Assembly: GCA_030528545.1 (NCBI GenBank)
Contig: JAUMYR010000112.1
Coordinates: 1-9,140, forward strand
DNA: 9,140 bases
Direction of reading: 5' to 3'
From: Propionibacteriaceae bacterium
GTDB lineage: Bacteria; Actinomycetota; Actinomycetes; Propionibacteriales; Propionibacteriaceae
Shown in pieces: positions 1 to 5,722 of this stretch. Position numbers and translations under genes: made by a program. Within the stretch, counting starts at the first letter, position 1. Each line of letters starts with the position of its first letter. The notes under the pieces are model-generated. The model saw only the letters and a program-made list of their open reading frames with translations, made no database searches and had not been told where the DNA came from.

Positions 1-148
1 CGACGGGTGCCAAGCCCTTGTCGGAGGGCTCGGTATCGCCGTCCGGCGTGGGCGAGGTGCGCGGCCCGCGTCTGGTGGCCCGGCTCGGATCGGCCCACCG
101 GCATCACGGTCGAGGGTTTCGAATATTTCGTTTTGCTGCGCTGGGGTT

Positions 149-652
149 ATGGCCGCACCGGTGCTTGAGCTCCGCACGATACTTTCCCCCGAGTATTTTG
201 AGGCGATGAACGGCCTCTCGAGGTTTCTCGACCAGGTCTCTGAGCCGACGGCCCTGCTGGGGCCGGACGGTCAGGTCGTGCCCTTGCCGATCGAGGCATA
301 CCGCGTCCTGGTCGATGTTGTTGCCGCGATGCGAGAAGGCCTAGCCATTACGCTGGTGCCGACTGAACAGCGGCTCACGACCCAGCAAGCGGCCGACTTC
401 CTTGGGATCAGCCGACCCACCCTGGTCAAGCTGCTTGAGAAGAGGGAACTTCCCTACGACCGGACGACCGGCGGGCGTCATCGCCGGGTCCGCCTCCAAG
501 ACCTGCTCGAATACCGGCGCCGCTCCCGGGTCGAGCGTCGCGCGATCCTGGACGACCTCACCCGCGAGGCCGTCGCTACCGGCCTCTACGACGCGGACGC
601 GGAATCCTATTCCGAAGCCTTGAAAGCTGCCCGGCGGAAAGCAGCACAGTAG
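149..652 (+). CDS. HTH (excisionase-type) antitoxin of a PIN-toxin pair
   Basis: A 167-residue protein. Residues 76-125 form an excisionase/MerR-like helix-turn-helix: LTTQQAADFLGISRPTLVKL, then a GGRHRRVRL wing and a DLLEYRRR helix. This is the classic DNA-binding domain of antitoxins that sit in front of PIN-domain ribonuclease toxins in Actinobacteria. The N-terminal part (about 23-70) carries the family-typical SRFLDQ, TALLGPDGQ and LPIEAYRVL segments. The basic, alanine-rich C-terminus (about 125-167) would contact the toxin. It probably acts as a DNA-binding autorepressor that also neutralises the toxin (family knowledge). The ATG at 149 is preferred over the ATG at 206 because the segment between them matches the family's N-terminus; no strong Shine-Dalgarno precedes it. 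The toxin gene starts 2 nt after the stop, as expected for an operon, but is broken, so this is now an orphan antitoxin. Confidence 0.85.
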   Translation: MAAPVLELRTILSPEYFEAMNGLSRFLDQVSEPTALLGPDGQVVPLPIEAYRVLVDVVAAMREGLAITLVPTEQRLTTQQAADFLGISRPTLVKLLEKRELPYDRTTGGRHRRVRLQDLLEYRRRSRVERRAILDDLTREAVATGLYDADAESYSEALKAARRKAAQ

Positions 653-654
653 GG

Positions 655-1212
655 ATGGCTCGCTTCGCCGCGCTTTTGGATGCCTGCGTCCTCGTGCCGA
701 TAGATGCAGCAGACACACTGCTACGCCTCGCGGAGGCTGAGCTGTTTCGGTTGGTGTGGAGTGGGCCGAACCTCGGCGAGGGCGGGTGCGTCACGGGGTA
801 GGTGTCCCCGCGACTGGCAGCTAGCAAGGCCAAATACGCACCGGCCGGATGTGGGCCGCGTTTCCGATGCGCGTCCGCGCTCACTCGACGCTGTTCGTAT
901 CGATGGGCAGGACGCCCGGCCTTCGCGGGCTCAACCAGTTCGAGGGTGTGGCCGGGGCCTGAATCCGCCTGTCACAGTGAGGCTGCGGACGATGCCGTGG
1001 ACGGGGTTTCGGAAACTCAGTGGCGCGCCGCGGAGTTATTCCGAACGCCCGTTGAGCGGTCTGCCTATAGTTAGGGCAGCCGTTCAGGAGTAAGCAGACG
1101 TGATCGTTACCCATGACCCTGAGGACTTCCTTTCGAAGACCTTGGGCCACCTCAAAGTCGAGGCGCAGAGTCTCGGCTATGTCTTTGTGGGCCAGCGTGA
1201 CCTCAAACCAGG
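655..1212 (+). pseudogene. PIN-domain ribonuclease toxin, disrupted
   Basis: The ATG at 655 opens a frame beginning MARFAALLDACVLVPIDAAD, the hallmark first strand of a PIN toxin with the catalytic Asp at residue 9. It continues through LLRLAEAELFRLVWS and stops at TAG 799-801 after 48 codons. Family resemblance returns in the frame through 1073-1212: LPIVRAAVQE, a TAA at 1091-1093, then ADVIVTHDPEDF and KVEAQSLGYVFVGQRDL. These match the C-terminal PIN strand and helix (usually VIVTFNLKDFP followed by EAQHPDEF and DLDP). The two ends lie at about the spacing of one intact toxin (roughly 190 residues), so this is one decayed gene with frameshifts and stops and not two small genes. The 3' limit is approximate: family resemblance fades after about 1212, shortly before the IS3 end near 1291. 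Intact homologues are Mg-dependent RNases of VapC-like type. Confidence 0.75.
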
Positions 1213-1290
1213 CCCCATGATGGGGTGGGCTTGCCCTGTTTTTGTGGATACCTGGGTGAGTGGGGCGAGGGTTTCGCGGAAGGCAGGGTG

Positions 1291-1300
1291 TGTCCTGGTA
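1291..1300 (+). repeat. IS3 left terminal inverted repeat (outer part)
   Basis: TGTCCTGGTA. It pairs with TGTCCTGCTT, the reverse complement of 2581-2590. Seven outer bases are identical and agreement beyond that is patchy. It lies 20 bp upstream of the orfA start region, where an IS3 end is expected. Confidence 0.5.
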
Positions 1301-1311
1301 GAGCAGGAGAG

Positions 1312-1621
1312 ATGCTGGAGGAGGTTCACCCCCCGGGGGGTATCGGGTGTGGGGTGGCCTGGTTGGTGACAGGGGACTGGTCGTTCGGTTACCGGGGGTG
1401 GCCTGCGGGGTTCGGGTGTGGTGAACAGCTTCTTGGGAAGTGGGTGCGCACCCGGGCGTGATCGTGCGGGGTGGTGAGCCCTGTCTGTGTGTGCTGAGTC
1501 TGGATGAGCGGGCCTGGGTAGGGACGGTTGCGCCAACGGGTCGAGGAACTGCGCAAGGATCACGAGCTTGCTGGGAAAAGCGGCAGCCTTCCTGCTGTGT
1601 CGAAGCGACCACCGCCGATAA
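1312..1621 (+). pseudogene. IS3-family transposase OrfA, frameshifted
   Basis: OrfA of IS3 elements is a roughly 100-residue DNA-binding protein with a helix-turn-helix and a leucine-zipper tail. Pieces seen in order across frames are: ATG at 1312 with AGGAG at 1305-1309; RRFTPRG (about 1317-1340), matching the start of the HTH domain; GCGEQLLGKWVRTRA (about 1417-1461), the conserved last helix with its WVR motif; LSLDERA (about 1498-1518); RQRVEELRKDHEL (about 1529-1570), the zipper; and GKAAAFLLCRSDHRR followed by TAA 1619-1621, matching the usual KKAAAFFA ending. At least three frame changes are needed, so it is non-functional. Confidence 0.65.
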
Positions 1622-2553
1622 ATGGTGTGAACTGATCGGTGGCGGAAAGGAGGGCGAACCTGCGGGGTTTACCCGGATGGTCAGGCTGTTGCGGGTGCCT
1701 CCTGGTTGGGCTATGACCGGTGAGCCACGCACCGTGTGCTGGCCCTGTCAGGCCCTGTGGGGTGGTGCGCCAGATGGGAGCTTGACCGGCGGGTACCGGG
1801 GGATTTTCACTGACTCACACGATACCTATCCTGCCTTTCGCGGGTCACTGCTGAGGTGCGGGGTCAGGGGAGGGTCAGTGAACGTGACACCGAGTGCTGC
1901 ATCCATACACCCGACAAGGGCCCGGGGGTCTCCCCGTCGGGGTTTCCGGCCAGTCACCACGATCGGTACGACGCCGTCTCATCACACTCCGCTGGTCGTG
2001 TGAACCGGCCCTGGGTACCGGTGAGCTGAACCGGGTATGGGACCTCGGGGTGTCACCTATCTGCCTACCACCCCCCCGGGGGAGGCTGGCTCTACCCCTT
2101 GGGTGGTCCGGGATGGCTGCCCCCTGGGCGGGTGCTGGGCTGGGGGCAAGGGACTCCCACCAAGACACCGGCCCCGGACCCGGCGGGCACTGACCATAGC
2201 GCAGGACCCTCCACCGGGGCCTTTCCCGGCCGGGACGGCTGTTTCACCCCTAGTCCGGGGGCGCCCAACACCACCTCAGACCAGCTCGGACGGGCCTGCC
2301 AGCACCCCAGGCATTGACCAGATCTATCGGGGCTGTGCCGGGATGTGTGTCGATCACGGTGATGGGCTGAGTCGTTCTGGTCAACACTGAAACACGAGTT
2401 CTACCACCGGCGTTCCTGCCCCGACCCGAGCCAAAGCCCGCCGCGAGGTCGCAGCCAGGACCCGGGGTGGTCTACAACCGCCGCCGACTCCACACCCCCG
2501 GGCAGGGATACCGCCCACCAGTCGAGTACGGGACACCACCACAAACAAATTGA
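1621..2553 (+). pseudogene. IS3-family transposase OrfB (DDE integrase), frameshifted
   Basis: OrfB is the rve-type DDE catalytic subunit, about 300 residues; the remnant is the right length (933 bp). Readable pieces in order are: CELIGGGKEG and MVRLLRVPPGW (about 1626-1710), the usual start with CRLLGVS; FTDSHDTYPAFRGSLLRCGV (about 1806-1865), matching SRGTYGAPRVHAELR; RRGFRPVTTIGTT (about 1934-1972); ELNRVWDLG then GVTYLPT (about 2024-2070), the strand with the first catalytic Asp, here garbled; AESFWSTLKHEFYHRR (about 2367-2414), the helix holding the catalytic Glu; and YNRRRLHTPGQGYRPPVEYG (about 2473-2532), the C-terminal signature, ending PPQTN and TGA 2551-2553. Several frameshifts and stops separate the pieces, so the gene is dead. 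The order and spacing of so many motifs make the family call firm. Confidence 0.75.
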
Positions 2554-2580
2554 ACCATCAACCACATAGTCAAGCCACGT

Positions 2581-2590
2581 AAGCAGGACA
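2581..2590 (-). repeat. IS3 right terminal inverted repeat (outer part)
   Basis: The plus strand reads AAGCAGGACA, the reverse complement of TGTCCTGCTT. It pairs with the left end at 1291-1300. Its last five bases also form the left half of the GGACATGTCC palindrome that runs across the element boundary (2586-2595). Confidence 0.5.
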
Positions 2591-2619
2591 TGTCCACAAT
2601 TTGCGGATAACCCTAGACT
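2591..2619 (+). promoter_or_regulatory. Possible promoter of the kinase operon
   Basis: TAGACT (2614-2619) fits the actinobacterial -10 TANNNT. A weak -35, TGTCCA (2591-2596), lies 17 bp upstream and matches TTGACA at only 3 of 6 positions. It would start transcription near 2626, just before the Shine-Dalgarno at 2627. The perfect palindrome GGACATGTCC (2586-2595) overlaps the -35. It straddles the inferred IS3 boundary, so it may be an insertion by-product and not an operator. Confidence 0.35.
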
Positions 2620-2640
2620 CAGCTACAAGGAGAGGAAGAT

Positions 2641-2721
2641 ATGTTCGTGAACTCTAAAACACGGCGCTCCTCCCGCATAGCTTCGAGAATTGTTGGTATT
2701 ATGGTCTATGCTGCTATCTAG
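2641..2721 (+). CDS. Small ORF (26 aa) ahead of the kinase
   Basis: The ATG at 2641 follows a textbook Shine-Dalgarno, AAGGAG at 2627-2632, with 8 nt spacing. The 26-codon frame ends TAG 2719-2721. The peptide has a basic front half (KTRRSSRIASR, residues 6-16) and a hydrophobic end (IVGIMVYAAI), like a tiny amphipathic or membrane-touching peptide. No family is recognised. It ends 31 bp before the kinase GTG, and its stop codon lies inside a small stem-loop (2719-2733). It may be a leader peptide that tunes kinase translation, a functional small protein, or the 5' stub of a decayed gene. The ribosome-binding site is much better than that of the kinase, which argues that it is translated. Confidence 0.5.
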   Translation: MFVNSKTRRSSRIASRIVGIMVYAAI

Positions 2722-2733
2722 GCTTTTTGCCTA
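2719..2733 (+). promoter_or_regulatory. Small stem-loop at the leader-peptide stop codon
   Basis: TAGGC-TTTTT-GCCTA: a perfect 5-bp stem with a 5-nt T loop, with the small ORF's stop codon in its left arm. No T-run follows the stem, so it is not a standard terminator. A ribosome terminating there would open it. It lies 19 bp before the kinase start. Confidence 0.3.
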
Positions 2734-2752
2734 TGTCCGATGTGGAGACTGA

Positions 2753-3607
2753 GTGGAGGTGGCCGTGGACCTGCAAGCGCTCACCAGCGATGTCAGTGCC
2801 GCCCTCGGCTTCGACGAACCGCAGGTGCTTACCCAGGGCGGTCAGAAGGTGGTCCTCAAAGGCGCTTTGAGTGGAGTACCTGCCGTAGCGAAGGTCGTGC
2901 TCCTTGCCGCCGGCCCCAATAGCGACATCACCCTGCAACGTGCCCATCGAGAGGTCGAATTGCTCTCAGCGGTCGATTCCGAGCGAGTCGTCAAAGTTCT
3001 GACTGAAGCTGTAGAGATCGGCGATCCACCATCCGCGGTCTGTTGGGCAGAAGAGTATCTTGACGGCGCTGACCTGACGTCGCACTTGAGCGATGACTGG
3101 AGCGAGGCCGAGGTCTGGTCCCTGCTTGAAGACATGGCAGAAGCACTGGCAGCTTGCCATGAGCTGGAGGTCGTTCATCGTGACCTCTCCCCAGCCAATG
3201 TGCGGCGTCTCCCTGGATGTCGATTCGTCCTCATGGATCCAGGACTTGCGCGACACCTTGAGAAGACCGCGATCACAGGTGCATTTCAACCTGGAACCCC
3301 TGGATGGCGTTCGCCCGAACATGTGCCTGGCGGCTCACCCATCCCAGCTAGCGATATTTTCGCACTAGGTATTCTTGCCTTCTACGCGCTCAGCCACAGG
3401 TATCCGACCGACCCGACCGTCGATCCAGGCGAATATGACCGGGCCCTCGCTGAGCAGCAGGCGCCGAGTATTTTGACGCTGCGCCCAGGACTCTCACGCG
3501 AGCTTGCTTCGGTCGTCGATACCTGCCTAAACCGCCAACCCGCACGCAGATTCCTCGATGGTGCCGAGTTGCTGAGCGAACTCCGGCGTTTGAGGGGTGA
3601 GTCATGA
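2753..3607 (+). CDS. Cytosolic Ser/Thr protein kinase
   Basis: A 284-residue single-domain protein kinase of the eukaryotic-like fold. Visible motifs: the VAIK-type lysine K47 (VAKVV); an alpha-C glutamate in the REVELL segment (E67 or E69); the catalytic loop HRDLSPAN (H142, D144, N149); a metal-binding DPG in place of DFG (D162); GTPGWRSPE (181-189) as the activation-segment end; and D201...G206 in helix F. The glycine loop is degenerate (TQGGQKVVLKG, 27-37). All catalytic residues are present, so it is probably active. No membrane segment or sensor domain follows, unlike PknB-type kinases, so it should act in the cytosol on a partner such as the next gene product. GTG at 2753 has TGGAG at 2743-2747; the in-frame GTG at 2765, with GGAGG at 2755-2759, is an equally good start. 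The stop overlaps the next start (ATGA). Confidence 0.85.
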   Translation: MEVAVDLQALTSDVSAALGFDEPQVLTQGGQKVVLKGALSGVPAVAKVVLLAAGPNSDITLQRAHREVELLSAVDSERVVKVLTEAVEIGDPPSAVCWAEEYLDGADLTSHLSDDWSEAEVWSLLEDMAEALAACHELEVVHRDLSPANVRRLPGCRFVLMDPGLARHLEKTAITGAFQPGTPGWRSPEHVPGGSPIPASDIFALGILAFYALSHRYPTDPTVDPGEYDRALAEQQAPSILTLRPGLSRELASVVDTCLNRQPARRFLDGAELLSELRRLRGES

Positions 3608-4779
3608 GCGGCGTACTCATTCATGATGGGCGTCGTGGTGGGCATCGGAAGTGGTGTGTCGAGGCCATCGCGGGCCGCTGTGCTGATGGCGTGATTCTCA
3701 CTCCTTTCTCCACCCCCAGGGTCTCTCGCCCGCGCCATCCGAGTGCGTCAGACCTTGCGAGCGCCGTGCATGATGTAGGTGGCGAGGTCATTTTCGACCC
3801 CATGACGCACGCACTGCTCTTGCCTGGCACCAATCGCCGCGACTTCTATGATGCTTGGGGTCTCTGGGGCGCCGCAGGTACGCGACTCGACGGCATGGCT
3901 GAGCAACTGGCACATGTCGAACGGGTTTTTGAGCGGCAGCGTCAGATTGGTGCTCCGACGCTTGCCCCTACACTTCAGCTCTCTACGCCGCAGGCGCCAG
4001 ATGCATACCGGGCACTGGAGATTGCGAACCTAGCTCGTGGCCTCGATAGGGACTGCTGGCAATCGCTAGTTGGTACGCGCTCGTTCTGGTCTTCCGGAGC
4101 AGAACTCGACGCCTACGTTGGGAATCTTGCTGCTCTTCGCGCTCCGGTCTGGAATATTACGGTAGCGAACGAACTGGTTGTGGATCATCTCCCTAACCTC
4201 ACGGCGACCGAAGCTTTCTCTGGTCTATGTAGAACTGTTCACTCCCTTTCTCTCCGTGCGCGGGTAGTTATCTCGTTTGGTGATTTCTCAGCATTGCCCG
4301 CAATTGCGGCCGGTGCTGACACGGTTGGAAGTGGATGGGATCGGGGGCAACGTACCTTCGACCCCCTCGCATTTCGTGAGAACTCAGATCCGGGCATCAG
4401 GATTCCCGCCTCGTATGTGACGCATGGCGGTCTAAACTCAATCCTTCGCCGCGACACTGCCGAGGCGATTGAGCGCTGGGATTCCGGCCGCGCCCGAACG
4501 ATTCGAGGTGGCCCGATGCCCCCTAGCGATCAAACGCAACGGATGCACCATCTTCTCCAGCTCCGACAAGCAGTTCAGCAAATCGATGCGGCTGGCGGCA
4601 ACAGAGCTGAACGTGTAGCACTTCTTCGGAGTCGCTATAACACTGCAATCGCAGATTACGACACGTTAATTGCTGACCTGCCACGTATCGTCCGCGAGAC
4701 TGATAAAGTGGCTTGGGTTTCGAACCCAGCAGCCGTACTGGAGTCATATGCCAGTGTGGAAGGCTTCTCGAAGCTCTGA
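3604..4779 (+). CDS. Unknown protein, TIM-barrel-like, coupled to the kinase
   Basis: A 391-residue protein; no named family is recognised. It has a regular beta/alpha pattern with short hydrophobic strands: GVLIHDG (3-9), DGVILTPF (28-35), GGEVIFDP (59-66), TLAPTLQL (119-126), SLVGTRSFW (154-162), PVWNITV (181-187), RVVISFGD (220-227) and GADTVGSGWD (237-246). This is what a TIM barrel looks like. The DFSALPAIAAGADTVGSGWD stretch recalls the late strands of tRNA-guanine-transglycosylase-like barrels, but that is only an impression. The C-terminal part (about 310-365) is helical, possibly coiled coil. It starts with ATGA overlap on the kinase stop, with GAGGGG at 3592-3597, so the two are translationally coupled and probably work together, perhaps as kinase and target. 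The 3' end overlaps the convergent nuclease gene by 36 bp. Confidence 0.7.
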   Translation: MSGVLIHDGRRGGHRKWCVEAIAGRCADGVILTPFSTPRVSRPRHPSASDLASAVHDVGGEVIFDPMTHALLLPGTNRRDFYDAWGLWGAAGTRLDGMAEQLAHVERVFERQRQIGAPTLAPTLQLSTPQAPDAYRALEIANLARGLDRDCWQSLVGTRSFWSSGAELDAYVGNLAALRAPVWNITVANELVVDHLPNLTATEAFSGLCRTVHSLSLRARVVISFGDFSALPAIAAGADTVGSGWDRGQRTFDPLAFRENSDPGIRIPASYVTHGGLNSILRRDTAEAIERWDSGRARTIRGGPMPPSDQTQRMHHLLQLRQAVQQIDAAGGNRAERVALLRSRYNTAIADYDTLIADLPRIVRETDKVAWVSNPAAVLESYASVEGFSKL

Positions 4780-5514
4780 TTCGGTAATCAACCGGGCCCA
4801 CTGCTCTGACATAGCTAGACGTCGGCCAGGGTGTGGTCGCCCGAGCCTGGGCCGCACGACCCAACGATCACCGACAGCGAGCCCCAGGCCCATCGCCGAA
4901 CATCGCTTCCTCACTTCGCCGAGGTCGCGTGGCGGACGGAGGAGCACAACGGCGGCGGCGTCGCACCAGGTTGAGTAGCGCAGTGCTTGGCTCATCCCTT
5001 GGCGCCAATCGCTGACTTTCGCCTCAAGCGCGTAAGCGTGCCCAATCGGTTCCATTGCGGTAGCACGCCTGAAGCCCGAGCCCCACGGTCTCACATGACC
5101 GGTTGCGGTCAGCGAACGCAGTCGCCGAGTGATCTGCTCTTCACTCATCCCGAGTCGTTTGGTGAGGCCGCCGACAGTTCGAGTTTGTCTCGGTGAAAGA
5201 GCGGAGATGATCGTGCAGTCGGTCTCGTTTTCTAAGAATGAGAGTGGTGCTTCGATTCTCTGCGCCAACGCTTCCTGCCATCGCGTCACTGCCACGACAT
5301 CAGCGATGCCGCGACCGCCAGCGAACTCCCTTACGACGATCAAGTCCTCCGCGCCTCCGGGTACATGCTTCGCAAGCGTCAGGAGATCGTTGTCGAGCAG
5401 ACGCTCGTCGCGCGGCTCAAAACGTCGGCCGGGTCGCGACCCGGCCGACAATTCACGCACGACATGCGAATCTGGCATCCCGAAGCCCGTCGCAGCCGTC
5501 GGAGACAACGACAT
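4744..5514 (-). CDS. Putative PD-(D/E)XK nuclease with inserted winged helix
   Basis: A 256-residue protein from the ATG at 5514; an in-frame ATG at 5577 would add 21 residues, but the promoter geometry favours 5514. Residues 58-76 read LIVVREFAGGRGIADVVAV, giving E63 and D72. Residues 159-192 read HAYALEAKVSDWRQGMSQAL then RY and a hydrophobic strand, giving E164-x-K166 and Q176. This E...D...ExK...Q order fits the PD-(D/E)XK restriction-endonuclease fold and resembles sce7726-type proteins. Between the two halves, residues about 104-150 form a winged helix (LSPRQTRTVGGLTKRLGMSE through a GHVRPWGSG wing), an unusual insertion that could provide DNA specificity. It may therefore be a DNA-cutting effector or a regulator built on a nuclease fold. 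It is convergent with the kinase operon, with tail overlap 4744-4779. Confidence 0.65.
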   Translation of the reverse strand: MSLSPTAATGFGMPDSHVVRELSAGSRPGRRFEPRDERLLDNDLLTLAKHVPGGAEDLIVVREFAGGRGIADVVAVTRWQEALAQRIEAPLSFLENETDCTIISALSPRQTRTVGGLTKRLGMSEEQITRRLRSLTATGHVRPWGSGFRRATAMEPIGHAYALEAKVSDWRQGMSQALRYSTWCDAAAVVLLRPPRDLGEVRKRCSAMGLGLAVGDRWVVRPRLGRPHPGRRLAMSEQWARLITESELREAFHTGI

Positions 5515-5562
5515 GTCTGATAGCCTACCGTGGGCTCTTAGGTGTCTGTTTCCTCGGAAACA
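5515..5562 (-). promoter_or_regulatory. Leaderless promoter and operator-like palindrome of the nuclease gene
   Basis: On the minus strand TAGGCT (plus 5522-5527) lies exactly 7 nt before the ATG at 5514. That is the -10 spacing of a leaderless actinobacterial mRNA starting on the A of ATG, and it explains the missing Shine-Dalgarno. A perfect inverted repeat, TGTTTCC-TC-GGAAACA (5547-5562, 7-bp arms), covers about -34 to -49 relative to that start. No good TTGACA -35 is visible there, so the palindrome could be an activator or repressor site replacing or overlapping the -35. Confidence 0.45.
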
Positions 5563-5684
5563 TGCACGCGGACACACGGGCTTCGGCGAATGGGGCGGTT
5601 CGCGAGTCGAGCCCCTTTCGCGGACACCTCTGATGTCGTATCAGCGCACGAGAACTCGGTCATCGTGCCCGCGTGGCAGACCGT

Positions 5685-5709
5685 GGGTCTGTCCGTTAGA
5701 CGGCGCGCG
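5685..5709 (+). repeat. IS256 left terminal inverted repeat
   Basis: Begins GGGTCTGTCCGTTAGACGG. It matches the inverted right end at 16 of 25 positions, with the strongest identity in GGG.CTGTC and ACGG. It lies just past the transposase C-terminal remnant. Confidence 0.55.
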
Positions 5710-5722
5710 GGGTCCGGCGGTT

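Larger units (their letters stand above)
1291..2590 (+). mobile_element. Decayed IS3-family insertion sequence
   Basis: An approximately 1.3 kb element whose two coding regions (orfA, orfB) can be read only by switching frames. The left end reads TGTCCTGGTA (1291-1300). The right end, reverse-complemented from 2590, reads TGTCCTGCTT. TGT...ACA ends and a size of about 1.3 kb are normal for IS3. No 3-4 bp target duplication is visible: the flanks are GTG and TGT. The many frameshifts and in-frame stops mean it cannot make its own transposase. The stretch is unusually rich in G runs on the plus strand and has two C/G-run palindromes (1329-1340, 2071-2082). It separates the dead toxin gene from the kinase locus and ends about 25 bp before the likely kinase-operon promoter -10. 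Confidence 0.7.

Noticed and set aside
3..209. Possible C-terminal end of an upstream gene on the plus strand, stopping at TGA 207-209
   Set aside because: Third positions are G/C-rich up to about 110, but no motif is recognised, and it would overlap the antitoxin N-terminus by 61 bp. The ATGA overlap with the ATG at 206 is not used because the antitoxin family N-terminus extends upstream to 149. About 1-148 otherwise shows nothing I can name.
1329..1340. CCCCCCGGGGGG as a terminator stem, and the similar run at 2071-2082
   Set aside because: No loop and no T-run follows. Both lie within the decaying IS3 coding regions and are explained as base drift or coding remnants.
1100..1369. Independent 89-codon gene starting at GTG 1100 with AGGAG in front
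   Set aside because: The first part is the C-terminal strand of the PIN toxin (VIVTHDPEDF), in frame with preceding toxin-like residues. Later codons run through the IS3 left end into OrfA. The ribosome-binding match is fortuitous.
881..1732. Long minus-strand ORF of 283 codons
   Set aside because: Proline-, threonine- and arginine-rich composition typical of an antisense frame over G-rich DNA. It covers the PIN toxin remnant and the IS3 OrfA/early OrfB remnants, and no motif is recognised.
1444..1800. Possible group II intron 5' part (GTGCG start at 1444, G-rich structured-looking sequence)
   Set aside because: No domain V, no reverse transcriptase and no clear 3' end. The same bases decode as IS3 OrfA/OrfB pieces (KWVRTRA, EELRKDHEL, GKAAAFL), which explains them better.
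2586..2595. GGACATGTCC as a true operator
   Set aside because: Its left half is the terminal repeat of the IS3 element, so the symmetry may have arisen at insertion. Kept only as a finding to check.
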